DNA of 64,000 bases from Lactobacillus sp. ESL0785 (GTDB taxonomy: Bacteria > Bacillota > Bacilli > Lactobacillales > Lactobacillaceae): the NCBI RefSeq assembly GCF_029395455.1, contig NZ_CP113916.1, forward strand, positions 62,001-126,000, given 5' to 3'. Each line of letters begins with the position of its first letter. The first letter of the stretch is position 1. A program made the translations under genes and the position numbers. Positions 16,558-30,049 of the stretch are shown here, piece after piece. The notes beneath the pieces were generated by a model that was not told where the DNA came from, ran no database searches, and was given only the letters and a program-made list of their open reading frames with translations.

Positions 16558-17688
16558 TTATCTTGAAACAAATGTATTTTGCTTTAAGTGCTGTAAAATT
16601 GCGTAACCAACATCCTTTTGGTCATTTTCTTGATCATCAGTTTGATTGAGGAACATTACAATGCCATTTTGATTATCAGTGGTCAATTGTACCCAAGTAC
16701 CAAAATGGGTACTGTTAAGACTACCATAAGCGAGCTTCAAATTGTCATTATTCTTCAAGTACATACCACCGGAATAATCAGTGATTTTGCTCTTTAGGTG
16801 AGTTAAATAATTAAAATCATCTTTATCTAAAATAGTTCCATCGGTTAAACCAACCTGAATTTTATAGTAATCTTCGGGAGTTGAGAATAGGTTGCCAGCC
16901 CCCGGAATTTGTGATGCCAGCGAACGTGTAACATAACTTGATTGTTGGTAGTTTTTACCGCCATTTGAGTAGTAAGAAATTGGATCGGTCAGGTTATGGG
17001 GAACATCTTGATACAGGTAAGTATTTTGTAGACCTAATTTTTTAACAATTCGATTTTGAAAATTGGTTTCATAGGATTGCCCAGTGATTTGACGAATAAT
17101 GCCAGTCAATAAGATATAGTTACTATTGTTATAGTGATAAGTTCCCACTTGGCCAGTTGGCGAAGCATTAATATTATTGACAACCCAATTAACGGCATTA
17201 GCTTCGGAGTAGTTATAGCCGCGGTTAATTTCAGTTTTACTTGCGGTGATTCCAGAGGTATGAGTTAGCAAATTACCAACAGTAATTTGATCAGCGTTTT
17301 TTAAGTTAGGATACCAACGAGAAATTTTGGTATATTGAGAAAACGACTTATTAGTATTTAAATTTTCGTTGATTAGTTGAATAATCATGGCACCGGTAAT
17401 TACTTTTTGCAGTGATGCTGTGGGGTAGACGACGTTGTTATTGCCATTGCCGATTCTCTTGCCATACCAAGCATAGCCATAACTAATAGCTTGAGGGACA
17501 CCGTTTTTAATCACGGCAACACTACCGCGCATGTGATGTTGCTTCAATGTACTTCTGACGAAGTCATGCATATCATTCTGATTACCTGTTGTAGTAGTTG
17601 CAGCTTCTGCTTGGGTAGCCACGCTAGCAAGTGGTGCAACTACACCTAAAGTTAAAGCAGCTGCTAATGTAATAATTTTATTTTTCAA
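16558..17688 (-). CDS. Secreted serine hydrolase, class C beta-lactamase / DD-peptidase fold
   Basis: 376 residues. A Sec signal peptide (residues 1-29, ending TQAEA-A) leads an extracellular domain of PF00144. The active-site SxxK is SLQK near residue 93 and the YxN motif is YNNSN near 187; the third motif is replaced by HFGTW near the end. The family includes DD-carboxypeptidases, esterases and peptidases acting on cell wall or peptides; true beta-lactamase activity is unlikely. TTG start with GAGGGGAG 12 nt upstream. Monocistronic, with a terminator shared with the convergent helicase region. Confidence 0.82.
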   Translation of the reverse strand: MKNKIITLAAALTLGVVAPLASVATQAEAATTTTGNQNDMHDFVRSTLKQHHMRGSVAVIKNGVPQAISYGYAWYGKRIGNGNNNVVYPTASLQKVITGAMIIQLINENLNTNKSFSQYTKISRWYPNLKNADQITVGNLLTHTSGITASKTEINRGYNYSEANAVNWVVNNINASPTGQVGTYHYNNSNYILLTGIIRQITGQSYETNFQNRIVKKLGLQNTYLYQDVPHNLTDPISYYSNGGKNYQQSSYVTRSLASQIPGAGNLFSTPEDYYKIQVGLTDGTILDKDDFNYLTHLKSKITDYSGGMYLKNNDNLKLAYGSLNSTHFGTWVQLTTDNQNGIVMFLNQTDDQENDQKDVGYAILQHLKQNTFVSR

Positions 17689-17865
17689 GATTTAATTTTG
17701 CTCCCCTCGAAGATATTAGTTGTATTATAAAACGTTCGTGTTAATAAAAATATGCAAAAAGGTTAAATTTCTATAACAATCTATTTTCTGTTAGGATACA
17801 AATTGACATAATTGAGTCATTAGTTTTGATATAAAATGAGCTATATATGGAAGGAATTTTAAATA

Positions 17866-18276
17866 ATGATCAGAGAAATTACTAAAGATGTTTTATTCCT
17901 GAGCCAAAAAGCACTTCCTGCTACTGAACAAGATCGGCAAGTTGCAATCGATTTGCGAGATACATTAGTAGCTAAGAGGAATGCAGCTGCAGGATTAGCT
18001 GCGAATATGATCGGGATTAATAAACAGATCATTGCTTTTTATATGGGAAGTTTACCAATTGTGATGATCAATCCGCAAATTAAGGAATGGTCAGGGACAT
18101 ATTCAACTAAAGAAGGCTGTCTTTCACTAGCAGGTTTACGGACTACGAAAAGATATCAAAAAATTTTAGTTGAATATTGGGATATAAATTTCAAAAAACA
18201 GGTGCAGGATTTTACTGGATTTACTGCAGAAACGATTCAACATGAGTTAGATCACTGTTCAGGAATTTTGATCTGA
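17866..18276 (+). CDS. Peptide deformylase-like protein
   Basis: 136 residues, at the short end for the family. Motif 2 (EGCLSL, metal-binding Cys) and motif 3 (QHELDH, the HExxH helix) are intact. Motif 1 reads GLAANMIG where classical enzymes have GLAAPQVG, so the conserved Gln is Met. Classical deformylases remove the formyl group from nascent N-termini using Fe2+. The motif change means that activity may be altered; lactobacilli often carry a second, longer def gene elsewhere. GGAAGG Shine-Dalgarno; alone between the hydrolase and the rrn operon. Confidence 0.8.
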   Translation: MIREITKDVLFLSQKALPATEQDRQVAIDLRDTLVAKRNAAAGLAANMIGINKQIIAFYMGSLPIVMINPQIKEWSGTYSTKEGCLSLAGLRTTKRYQKILVEYWDINFKKQVQDFTGFTAETIQHELDHCSGILI

Positions 18277-18348
18277 TATTTTTGTGTGATGATAAGAGCT
18301 GATATATCAACGATTTAAAATAAATTTCAAAAAAATGGCAAAAAAAGC

Positions 18349-18377
18349 TTGCAAAAGAGAGAGTAAGTTGGTAGTAT
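18349..18377 (+). promoter_or_regulatory. rrn promoter P1
   Basis: TTGCAA (18349-18354), 17-nt spacer, TAGTAT (18372-18377). It lies about 365 nt before the 16S gene. Confidence 0.65.
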
Positions 18378-18534
18378 TAATAACTGTCGTCGGGCAAGAG
18401 AGCGGAAAGCAAAGGAGCCTGAAGGCGAAAGAAATATCAAGCTAAGCAGTTGACAAAGAGTGAAAGGTTTAGTAAGATAATAAACGCTGTTGAGTGAAGC
18501 GAGAATTCATCAAGAGCGTTGCAGAAGAAAGTTC

Positions 18535-18563
18535 TTGACAAAAGAAATTGCTTCTGTTAAAAT
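18535..18563 (+). promoter_or_regulatory. rrn promoter P2
   Basis: TTGACA (18535-18540), 17-nt spacer, TAAAAT (18558-18563). Consensus -35, nearer the 16S gene; tandem promoters are normal for rRNA operons. Confidence 0.78.
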
Positions 18564-18601
18564 AAAAAAGCGCTGGTGCAGCTAATGCATCAGCGGGTAG
18601 T

Positions 18602-18628
18602 ACCTTGAAAACTGAACAATGTTTTCGC
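18602..18628 (+). promoter_or_regulatory. boxA-like antitermination element and 16S processing stem, 5' arm
   Basis: CCTTGAAAACTGAAC resembles the Firmicute rrn boxA (CTTTGAAAACTGA). The overlapping AAAACTGAACAATGTTTTCG is the reverse complement, with 2-3 mismatches, of 20381-20401 after the 16S gene, forming the long RNase III stem. Confidence 0.65.
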
Positions 18629-18742
18629 AAAAAGTGTGCGGGTGTAAGAACCCAAAACAAAAAAGCGAAGTCAATTTCGCAAGCAAATAAATCCGAGATG
18701 CAAATCTTGGAACGAATGAGCAAACATTCAAACAAACATTTA

Positions 18743-23436
<4,694 letters not shown>

Positions 23437-23519
23437 GAGCTTGAGCAATCTGGGATTGTAAGTAAGTTTTTTTTAAGAGATTATATTTAGTTTTGAGTGT
23501 AAGAACTCAAACAGAAAAA

Positions 23520-23637
23520 GTACGGTGGCAATAGCAAGAAGGAAACACCTGTAACCATGCCGAACACAGCAGTTAAGCTTCTTCACGCCGAGAGTAGTTG
23601 GTGGGAGACTGCCTGCGAGGGTAGGACGCTGCCGTGC
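23520..23637 (+). rRNA. rrf: 5S ribosomal RNA
   Basis: 118 nt. The core ATGCCGAACACAGCAGTTAAG and GAGAGTAGTTGGTGGGA are canonical, and the ends GTACGGTGGC / GCTGCCGTGC form helix I. It is followed within 12 nt by tRNA-Asn. Confidence 0.95.
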
Positions 23638-23648
23638 TTTTTTAATAT

Positions 23649-23721
23649 TCCGGCTTAGCTCAGTTGGTAGAGCGCTTGACTGTTAATCAAGATGTCGTCA
23701 GTTCGAGTCTGACAGCCGGAG
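23649..23721 (+). tRNA. tRNA-Asn (anticodon GTT)
   Basis: Acceptor arm TCCGGCT / AGCCGGA, D-arm TAGCTCAGTTGGTAGAGC, anticodon loop CTGTTAA, T-arm GTTCGAGTC. The CCA end is not encoded. It is the last gene of the rrn operon. Confidence 0.95.
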
Positions 23722-23730
23722 CAAGCAAGG

Positions 23731-23759
23731 AAAAGAGGATCTATTGGATCCTCTTTTTT
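23731..23759 (+). terminator. rrn operon terminator
   Basis: AAAAGAGGATC / GATCCTCTTTTTT stem directly after tRNA-Asn; the same hairpin may also end the convergent LysR gene. Confidence 0.88.
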
Positions 23760-23764
23760 GTGTA

Positions 23765-24691
23765 CTATTTAATATTAGGTTGAATTTTTAATTCTTGAAA
23801 TTTGGTAATTAGCTTTTTAACACCATTCTTAATTTTGATACCATGCTTGATTGCAATAAAATATTTTATTTGTATCAGATTAGGGTTTAGCGGTAGTAGA
23901 TTAATTGGCGTTTGTGCCATCCTTTTAATGATACTTGCAGCTGAAATAGTTAATCCAGTTCCCTTAATTGCTAAGTTAGTAGTTGTAATAATATTATTGC
24001 TTTCCAAAATTATATTTGGTTCAATGTGAAATTTTTGAAAGATACCGTCAACTTGATGACGAATAGCGGAATTACTTGAACTAACAACAAATGGCTGGTT
24101 TAGAATATCCTGGATATTGTATTCATTCGGCTTAAGAATAAATCTACCTTTTTTAAAAAGTGGTGAGTTGGGCGGAATTATTACGAAATAGTTTTCACCG
24201 CCATTAACGTAAAAATCTAATCCTTGATTAAGTGATTCAGGTGTTTGACCAATATAACAATCAATTTGTTCATGCAGTAATTGAGCTTCACTTATTCTGG
24301 GTGAAGTTTCAAATAGTTGAATTTTAATATTTGAGTTTGTTTTCAAGAAGCCAGGCAGCAGTTCAGGTAATAAAAAGGTGCCGAGACTATCTAGAATACC
24401 AATTCGGATTATTTCTTGGTCTGGGTGCACATAAGGCGTAAGCTGCTGAAATAAAGTTTGTTTGTTGGCAATAGTTGTTTCAAGATACTTATAGTAAATT
24501 ATTCCTGCTTTAGTCAGAGTAAAGGGAATACTTTGGCGATTAATGATTGGAGTACCTAATTTATGTTCTAATCTTTTGATCAGTTGAGTTAAATATGGTT
24601 GTGAAATGTACAGTTCATGTGCGGCCTTGGTAAAATTACTTTCTTTAAGTAGGACATCAATGTAGTGTAATAAAATTTCTGGATTTTTCAT
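23765..24691 (-). CDS. LysR-family transcriptional regulator
   Basis: About 308 residues. An N-terminal winged helix-turn-helix (residues 1-65, FTKAAHELYISQPYLTQLIK type) precedes a periplasmic-binding-like effector domain (about 90-300). I place the start at ATG 24691, where CAGGAGAAACA precedes it; the longer frame from 24709 would swallow that Shine-Dalgarno. It is divergent from the fumarate-reductase-like gene 113 nt away, the usual LysR layout, so it probably controls that gene and itself. The effector is unknown; a dicarboxylate is a reasonable guess. Confidence 0.87.
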   Translation of the reverse strand: MKNPEILLHYIDVLLKESNFTKAAHELYISQPYLTQLIKRLEHKLGTPIINRQSIPFTLTKAGIIYYKYLETTIANKQTLFQQLTPYVHPDQEIIRIGILDSLGTFLLPELLPGFLKTNSNIKIQLFETSPRISEAQLLHEQIDCYIGQTPESLNQGLDFYVNGGENYFVIIPPNSPLFKKGRFILKPNEYNIQDILNQPFVVSSSNSAIRHQVDGIFQKFHIEPNIILESNNIITTTNLAIKGTGLTISAASIIKRMAQTPINLLPLNPNLIQIKYFIAIKHGIKIKNGVKKLITKFQELKIQPNIK

Positions 24692-24702
24692 TGTTTCTCC
24701 TG

Positions 24703-24766
24703 ATAACAAAATTGTTATGACATGGTTGTCATAAAAGTATTTTACCTATTACTACAAAATTAGTAA
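24703..24766. promoter_or_regulatory. Inverted-repeat cluster between LysR gene and flavoprotein gene
   Basis: Three adjacent dyads: ATAACAA-AA-TTGTTAT (24703-24718), ATGACA-TGGT-TGTCAT (24717-24732) and TTACTA-N6-TAGTAA (24749-24766). The first fits the LysR T-N11-A layout. They cover the likely promoters of both divergent genes. Confidence 0.6.
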
Positions 24767-24804
24767 AATTTATTTATTAAGTGTTTAAGAGGGGAAGAGA
24801 ATTA

Positions 24805-26688
24805 ATGATGAAACCAGGTACATATGATGTTAAGGCCAAAGGCCATGGTTCAAGCTTCATGCCGATGAAAGTGACACTTTCTGAAGACAAAATTAAGGAT
24901 ATTAAGATTGATTCTAGTGGTGAAACTAAGGGTGTAGCTGATGAAGTTTTTGCTCGACTGCCTAAGCAAATCGTTGCTAATCAAACTTTGAATGTTGATG
25001 CTGTCAGTGGGGCAACAATTTCTAGTAATGGGGTAATTTCTGGTGTTGCGCAAGCGATTGAGCAGGCTGGTGGCGATGCTGCCGAATGGCAAAACCGTGC
25101 TAAACCAAGTAATGCTGACAGTGAAGATGTTGAATATACAACTGATGTGGTTGTGATTGGTGCCGGTGGTGCTGGTCTTGCAGCCGCAGCGCGCACAATT
25201 CAGAATGATAAAAAAGTTATTGTTCTAGAAAAATATCCGCAAATTGGTGGTAATACTACTCGTGCTGGCGGCCCATTAAATGCTGCAGAACCAGATTGGC
25301 AAAAGCAATTTAAGGCTCTTCCGGGTGAAAAGGAAAGCTTGGTTAAGTTAGCTGCAACACCACTTACTGATATCGATCCAGAATATCAAGCAGATTTTAA
25401 AAAGTTACAACAACAAATTAATGATTATGTTCAGTCTAATGGGGACTATCTATTTGATTCTGTTTTATTACATGAGATTCAGACTTATTTAGGTGGTAAA
25501 AGAACGGACCTAAATGGTCACGAAATTCATGGCAACTATGCTTTGGTTACAGAATTAGTTAATAATGTTCTGGATTCAGTTAAGTGGTTGACTGATCTTG
25601 GCGTTAAATTTGACCGCAGTGACGTAACGATGCCTGTTGGTGCATTGTGGCGCAGAGGTCATAAACCAGTAGAACCAATGGGTTATGCGTTTATTCACGT
25701 TCTTGGTGATTGGATTAAGGCTCACGGTGCCAAAGTTTTAACTGAAACTAGAGCCAAGCATTTAATTATCAATAATGGTCAAGTTACTGGCGTAGTTGCT
25801 AAGCAAGAAAACGGCAGTCAGGTAACAATTAAAGCACAAAAGGTAATTCTAACTTCTGGTGGCTTTGGTGCTAACACACCAATGGTGCAGAAGTACAATA
25901 CCTACTGGAAACACATTGATGATGATATCGCAACAACTAATTCTCCGGCAATTACAGGTGATGGCATTGCTTTGGGTCAAGAAGCTAGCGCACAATTAAT
26001 CGGCATGGGCTTCATTCAATTAATGCCGGTTTCTGATCCTAAGACGGGTGAATTGTTTACGGGTCTGCAAACACCACCTGAGAACTTTATCATGGTAAAC
26101 CAAAAGGGTGCGCGGTTTGTTAATGAATTTGCGGAACGTGATACTTTAGCTCAAGCTGCAATTGCCAATGGTGGTTTGTTCTATTTAATTGCTGATGAAA
26201 AAATTAAAGATACAGCTTATAACACAACGCAAGAATCGATTGATGCTCAAGTTGCTGCTGGAACATTGTTGAAGGCAGATACGCTTGAAGAATTAGCGCA
26301 AAAAGCAGGAATGGATCCAGCTACTTTAGTAGCAACGATTAAAAAGTATAATTCCTATGTTGATGCTGGTAAAGACCCAGAATTTGGTAAGAGTGCTTTT
26401 CATTTGAAGTGTGAAGTAGCGCCGTTCTATGCTACTCCACGTAAGCCAGCTATCCATCATACAATGGGTGGTGTGAAGATTAACACCAAAGCGCAAGTTC
26501 TTAATGATCATGAGCAAGTAATTAGTGGTTTGTATGCTGCTGGTGAAGTCGCCGGCGGCTTGCATGCTGGTAACCGACTAGGCGGTAACTCACTAGCTGA
26601 TATCTTTACTTTCGGTCGGATTGCTGCGGATACAGCTTGCAGTGAAATTGAAACAACTGATACTGCAACTGGCGCCTCAGAACATTAA
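24805..26688 (+). CDS. Fumarate reductase-like flavoprotein (FMN-binding + FAD domains)
   Basis: About 627 residues, without a signal peptide. The N-terminal FMN-binding domain (1-90) carries [10 protein letters not shown]; in this family the Thr near residue 70 is the site of covalent FMN attachment by ApbE. The FAD-binding part starts with [17 protein letters not shown] near 114 and ends with [22 protein letters not shown]. It fits the flavocytochrome-c/fumarate reductase family but has no heme domain. It reduces fumarate or a similar enoate as an electron sink. ATG 24805 is chosen over GTG 24781 because AGAGGGGAAG lies between them. Urocanate or other acrylate substrates remain possible. 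Confidence 0.87.
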   Translation: MMKPGTYDVKAKGHGSSFMPMKVTLSEDKIKDIKIDSSGETKGVADEVFARLPKQIVANQTLNVDAVSGATISSNGVISGVAQAIEQAGGDAAEWQNRAKPSNADSEDVEYTTDVVVIGAGGAGLAAAARTIQNDKKVIVLEKYPQIGGNTTRAGGPLNAAEPDWQKQFKALPGEKESLVKLAATPLTDIDPEYQADFKKLQQQINDYVQSNGDYLFDSVLLHEIQTYLGGKRTDLNGHEIHGNYALVTELVNNVLDSVKWLTDLGVKFDRSDVTMPVGALWRRGHKPVEPMGYAFIHVLGDWIKAHGAKVLTETRAKHLIINNGQVTGVVAKQENGSQVTIKAQKVILTSGGFGANTPMVQKYNTYWKHIDDDIATTNSPAITGDGIALGQEASAQLIGMGFIQLMPVSDPKTGELFTGLQTPPENFIMVNQKGARFVNEFAERDTLAQAAIANGGLFYLIADEKIKDTAYNTTQESIDAQVAAGTLLKADTLEELAQKAGMDPATLVATIKKYNSYVDAGKDPEFGKSAFHLKCEVAPFYATPRKPAIHHTMGGVKINTKAQVLNDHEQVISGLYAAGEVAGGLHAGNRLGGNSLADIFTFGRIAADTACSEIETTDTATGASEH

Positions 26689-26708
26689 CTAGTAACAAAG
26701 TAATCTAA

Positions 26709-26746
26709 AATAAGAGCACTCATATTGAATATGAGTGCTCTTATTT
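26709..26746. terminator. Bidirectional terminator between flavoprotein and citG
   Basis: AATAAGAGCACTCATA / TATGAGTGCTCTTATT stem flanked by A and T runs. Confidence 0.88.
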
Positions 26747-27568
26747 TTATAAAATTTCTTGTTCTAAACCAACAAAAATAGTCACAATTAATAAATCAGC
26801 ACAGCCACCTAAGCTATAATTGTGCTCTAGACATGCTTGATTAAGCTCCTGCAATTTTTTTCGGCCTTGTGGTGTTGCATAACCGCCTAAAGCTAGGTAT
26901 GTTTTTGCTTGTTGGTGCAGCCAATTAATTACTTGTGGATTGCCAGCACGTTTAATTAAGTTACTATCGTTAGCTACGGTAGCAATTTTCATGAGGGTAT
27001 CAAGCAAACGGACTTGCAAGCTGCCGGTACTATTTTTTAAGAATGGTAAGGCTACTTTTTCAACGAGTGGATAACCTTGTTCAGCTTCTGCTCTGGCGCC
27101 ACCATAACCATATTTGATGAATTCTTGTTCACCAGCAGTTTGTGGTTGGTGCAGATTTCCTAAATCATGTTTAACCAAACCGCAACACATGTGGCGAATG
27201 GTCGTAAATAAGTTAGTATTTTGAATTTGACTGTAACTTTCGGCACAGGTGAAAATACCAAGGGCAAAGATTGCGCCTTTATGAGTGTTAATTCCTTCCG
27301 TTGCCGTAAACATTGCTTTTTCAGCGCTAATTCCCTTTTGTCGTAACAGAAAAAACATCTGTCTTAAGTCGGTCTGCTTAAAATTACGACCAATTATAAC
27401 GGCATCAGTAAGATATTGCGTTAAACTTAAGCTGCTATCGATAAAGGTATAAATATTCATGTCGGGATGAGGTCCAGAATGATGAGGATCAACAAGACCA
27501 GGTTTGGGTTCAGTGGCGACTTCGTATAAAAGTGCACGCAATGCATTTTGAGTGATTGAATTTGTCAT
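26747..27568 (-). CDS. citG: Triphosphoribosyl-dephospho-CoA synthase (CitG family)
   Basis: About 273 residues. Typical CitG/MdcB sequence: VATEPKPGLVDPHHSG near residue 20, HKGAIFALG, KYGYGGARAEAEQGYPLV near 155 and a C-terminal SLGGCADLL. The enzyme makes the prosthetic group of citrate lyase from dephospho-CoA and ATP. No citrate lyase genes (citCDEF) are in the window, so it stands apart from its target. I prefer the start MTNSITQ (27568); the open frame to 27640 adds a hydrophobic N-terminus that is foreign to the family. The Shine-Dalgarno is weak at either start. MdcB of malonate decarboxylase is the alternative. Confidence 0.85.
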   Translation of the reverse strand: MTNSITQNALRALLYEVATEPKPGLVDPHHSGPHPDMNIYTFIDSSLSLTQYLTDAVIIGRNFKQTDLRQMFFLLRQKGISAEKAMFTATEGINTHKGAIFALGIFTCAESYSQIQNTNLFTTIRHMCCGLVKHDLGNLHQPQTAGEQEFIKYGYGGARAEAEQGYPLVEKVALPFLKNSTGSLQVRLLDTLMKIATVANDSNLIKRAGNPQVINWLHQQAKTYLALGGYATPQGRKKLQELNQACLEHNYSLGGCADLLIVTIFVGLEQEIL

Positions 27569-27665
27569 GAGGTACTTCTTTATTTTAAAAAAATAGTAGA
27601 TTAATATAAATATTGTAAAAATAAGTTCGTGATTAGTCAATTTTGATTAGGAAGGGAAACCAATC

Positions 27666-28811
27666 ATGAAAATTGTGATTGCGCCAGATTCATTTAAGGG
27701 AAGCTTGACTGCTGCCGAAGTTGCTAATGCTATTAAACAGGGGATGCAGCCAATTTTGCCGCAAGCCGAATATGTACTTGTGCCAATGGCTGACGGTGGC
27801 GAGGGAACAGTAGCTGCCCTCACAGCCGCAACTGCTGGTCAGTTTGTTCAAGAAGAAGTTGTTGGACCGTTAGGGCAAAACGTAACGGCGACTTATGGCC
27901 TTCTTGGCAACTCTAATACTGCAGTAATTGAAATGGCAGCAGCTAGTGGGCTGCAATATGTCACTGATGAAACGCATAATCCATTAATTGCGACAACTTT
28001 TGGCACGGGGCAACTGATTATTAGTGCTTTGAATCACGGTGTGGATCAAATTATTTTGGGCATTGGCGGTTCAGCGACTAATGATGGTGGTGCGGGTATG
28101 GCCCAGGCACTAGGTTATCAATTATTGGATCAAGATAATCAGGAATTGCCTTTTGGTGGTGGCCAATTGGGTAAATTGGTTAGAATTGATACCAGTACAG
28201 TTGATCCCCGGCTGGCACAAGTGAAAGTTGTGATTGCCTCAGATGTGACTAATCCACTGATTGGTCCTACTGGAGCTAGTTATGTTTTTGGTCCGCAAAA
28301 AGGAGCAACACCGGAAATGGTTGCGAAGTTAGATAGTAATCTTGCACATTATGCGGCAGTTATCAAAAAGGCCATGCAGGTAGATATTGCAAATCTTCCG
28401 GGTACTGGTGCTGCCGGTGGTCTTGGTGGCGGGTTACTCGCTTTTACAGATGCAAAAATGGCTCAAGGAATTAAGATAGTTATTCAATTTAGTGGTTTAC
28501 AACAAAAATTACGAGGTGCTGACTTGGTCATTACGGGTGAAGGTGGGATTGATTACCAGACGAAATTTGGTAAAACACCTTATGGTGTTGCTTTAGCAGC
28601 TAAACAGATCATGCCTAAGGTACCAGTTATTGCCCTTGCTGGCAATATTGGCCTAGGTATTGCTAAATTGTATAATCAGGATATAATTAATGCGATTTTT
28701 GCAACGCCAATAGGGGCGGAAGCTTTGCCTGCGGCACTTAGGAACGCTAAACGGGATGTCATGATGACAGCGGAAAATATCGCTCGTTTAATTAAAGCGC
28801 TGGTCAAATAA
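27666..28811 (+). CDS. glxK: Glycerate kinase (GlxK/GarK type)
   Basis: 381 residues of the type-2 glycerate kinase fold. It opens with KIVIAPDSFKGSLTAAEVA, has MADGGEGT near 43, IGGSATNDGGAGMAQALG near 137 and a C-terminal GEGGIDYQTKFGKTP. It phosphorylates D-glycerate to phosphoglycerate. It is divergent from citG by about 97 nt, with AGGAAGGGAAACC before the ATG, and ends in a bidirectional terminator. No glyoxylate or glucarate genes are beside it. Confidence 0.9.
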   Translation: MKIVIAPDSFKGSLTAAEVANAIKQGMQPILPQAEYVLVPMADGGEGTVAALTAATAGQFVQEEVVGPLGQNVTATYGLLGNSNTAVIEMAAASGLQYVTDETHNPLIATTFGTGQLIISALNHGVDQIILGIGGSATNDGGAGMAQALGYQLLDQDNQELPFGGGQLGKLVRIDTSTVDPRLAQVKVVIASDVTNPLIGPTGASYVFGPQKGATPEMVAKLDSNLAHYAAVIKKAMQVDIANLPGTGAAGGLGGGLLAFTDAKMAQGIKIVIQFSGLQQKLRGADLVITGEGGIDYQTKFGKTPYGVALAAKQIMPKVPVIALAGNIGLGIAKLYNQDIINAIFATPIGAEALPAALRNAKRDVMMTAENIARLIKALVK

Positions 28812-28846
28812 AAAAAGCAGGTGTCAATTAAGACATCTGCTTTTTT
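28811..28846. terminator. Bidirectional terminator between glycerate kinase and cytochrome-b5-like gene
   Basis: AAAAAAGCAGGTGTC / GACATCTGCTTTTTT stem. Confidence 0.88.
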
Positions 28847-28858
28847 AATAATTGGTAA

Positions 28859-29089
28859 TTAGTCTTCGTAAGTACCAACTTGGTTTAACTTAGCCAAAAC
28901 ACTTTTACCGTGAGGTGCTTGAGCAATTTCATCAGTCAGATCGCGACCTGCTAAATTGCCGTGGTGTTCACCGTCAGTCCAGTGAGCATTACCGGTAACA
29001 TCGTAAACTTTACCATCAATTGCAACGTAAGCTGAGTTGCCGTTTTTACCATCAAATTTTGCTAAAGATTCTTTTGTGAACTTCTCCAT
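28859..29089 (-). CDS. Cytochrome b5-like heme/steroid-binding domain protein
   Basis: 76 residues. A single cytochrome-b5 fold (PF00173): KFDGKNGNSAYVAIDGKVYDV leads to NAHWTDGEHHGNLAGRDLTDEI. The HPGG heme loop of eukaryotic b5 is replaced by HWTDGEHHG, and a second candidate ligand is the His in APHGKSVL. There is no signal peptide or membrane anchor, so it is cytosolic. ATG 29089 is chosen because AGAAAGGAG lies before it and outside the longer frame. A redox partner for the nearby flavoprotein is possible but speculative; heme binding depends on external heme because lactobacilli do not make it. Confidence 0.8.
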   Translation of the reverse strand: MEKFTKESLAKFDGKNGNSAYVAIDGKVYDVTGNAHWTDGEHHGNLAGRDLTDEIAQAPHGKSVLAKLNQVGTYED

Positions 29090-29188
29090 GAAGAACACTC
29101 CTTTCTGCTCAGAGCGATACATCTCTTATTAACTATTAGAATAAGTCAATTAAATAAATAAGTCTATTTATATGCTCGCATATTTTTA

Positions 29189-30049
29189 TTATTTACGCCA
29201 ACCAGCAATGTCCCAAGGGGTAAAAGTATAATCAAGGTTACGATGGTAAATATGTTCGTATGTCGCAACTTTTTGTTGATAATCTTGCTTCAGCATACGC
29301 TTAGAATCTTGATTGGGATCAACACTAGTTTCAGGATAAATTGTGGGTAAAACATGGACTACATACCTAGTTTGGTAAAAATTAGGGTGATCTTTTTCTA
29401 ATTTGGGTAAAGTTTGTAATTCAATGAAGGTAGAAATAACCGGCACATTTTGTTTGGCTGCAAAATAGTAGGCACCACGCTGCAATTTTCGCGGCTTTCG
29501 GTAGTTCCACCACATTTCTTGTTCAGGATAGATAAGTACCCAATTATTTTGGGTTAGTGCATCATGAAGATGCTTAGGAAAAGTACTCTTGATGTAGCCG
29601 GTGCTTTTAACTAACGGGATGGTACCAACATATTTCATCAAATAGCATAAAATTCCGGGCAGTTTGAGGTTAGTATCTTCAATAGCAATTGCCAACTGAT
29701 GGTGTGTTTTGCTAGCTAAGCGTTTAATTGGCAGTGAGTCAATCTGATTAAAATGATTAGCCGTGATAATAGCACCGCCCTGTGGCAGTTCATTCAGATG
29801 CTCAAGCCCAGTAAATTCGGTGGAGGCAGTAAAAATTTTGGTTAAAATACTATAAAAAGTATGACCGATGCAATTATTTAGCTTGCCTTTCAATGTTTGT
29901 CGCTCATGCCAGAAAGCGTTAACTAGTTCTGTGCGTTCTGGTAGTGAGAGCACGGGGTCACCAACTTCAACTTTAGCATTTAAGTTACCCTGATTAGCTG
30001 CTTCTTTAATATTGTGAATTACACGTTCGCGATTGTCGCCAATGATCAT
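29189..30049 (-). CDS. PlsC-like acyltransferase 1
   Basis: About 286 residues. The acyltransferase motif I is NHFNQID (HX4D) near residue 112, and motif III-like YPEQEMWW near 188 is present. An N-terminal extension of about 90 residues precedes the fold. Likely transfers an acyl chain to a glycolipid or lysophospholipid at the membrane. Start ATG 30049 overlaps the stop of the upstream glycosyltransferase as ATGA, so it is translationally coupled. Last gene of a four-gene operon (acyltransferase, GT8, GT8, acyltransferase). Confidence 0.8.
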   Translation of the reverse strand: MIIGDNRERVIHNIKEAANQGNLNAKVEVGDPVLSLPERTELVNAFWHERQTLKGKLNNCIGHTFYSILTKIFTASTEFTGLEHLNELPQGGAIITANHFNQIDSLPIKRLASKTHHQLAIAIEDTNLKLPGILCYLMKYVGTIPLVKSTGYIKSTFPKHLHDALTQNNWVLIYPEQEMWWNYRKPRKLQRGAYYFAAKQNVPVISTFIELQTLPKLEKDHPNFYQTRYVVHVLPTIYPETSVDPNQDSKRMLKQDYQQKVATYEHIYHRNLDYTFTPWDIAGWRK

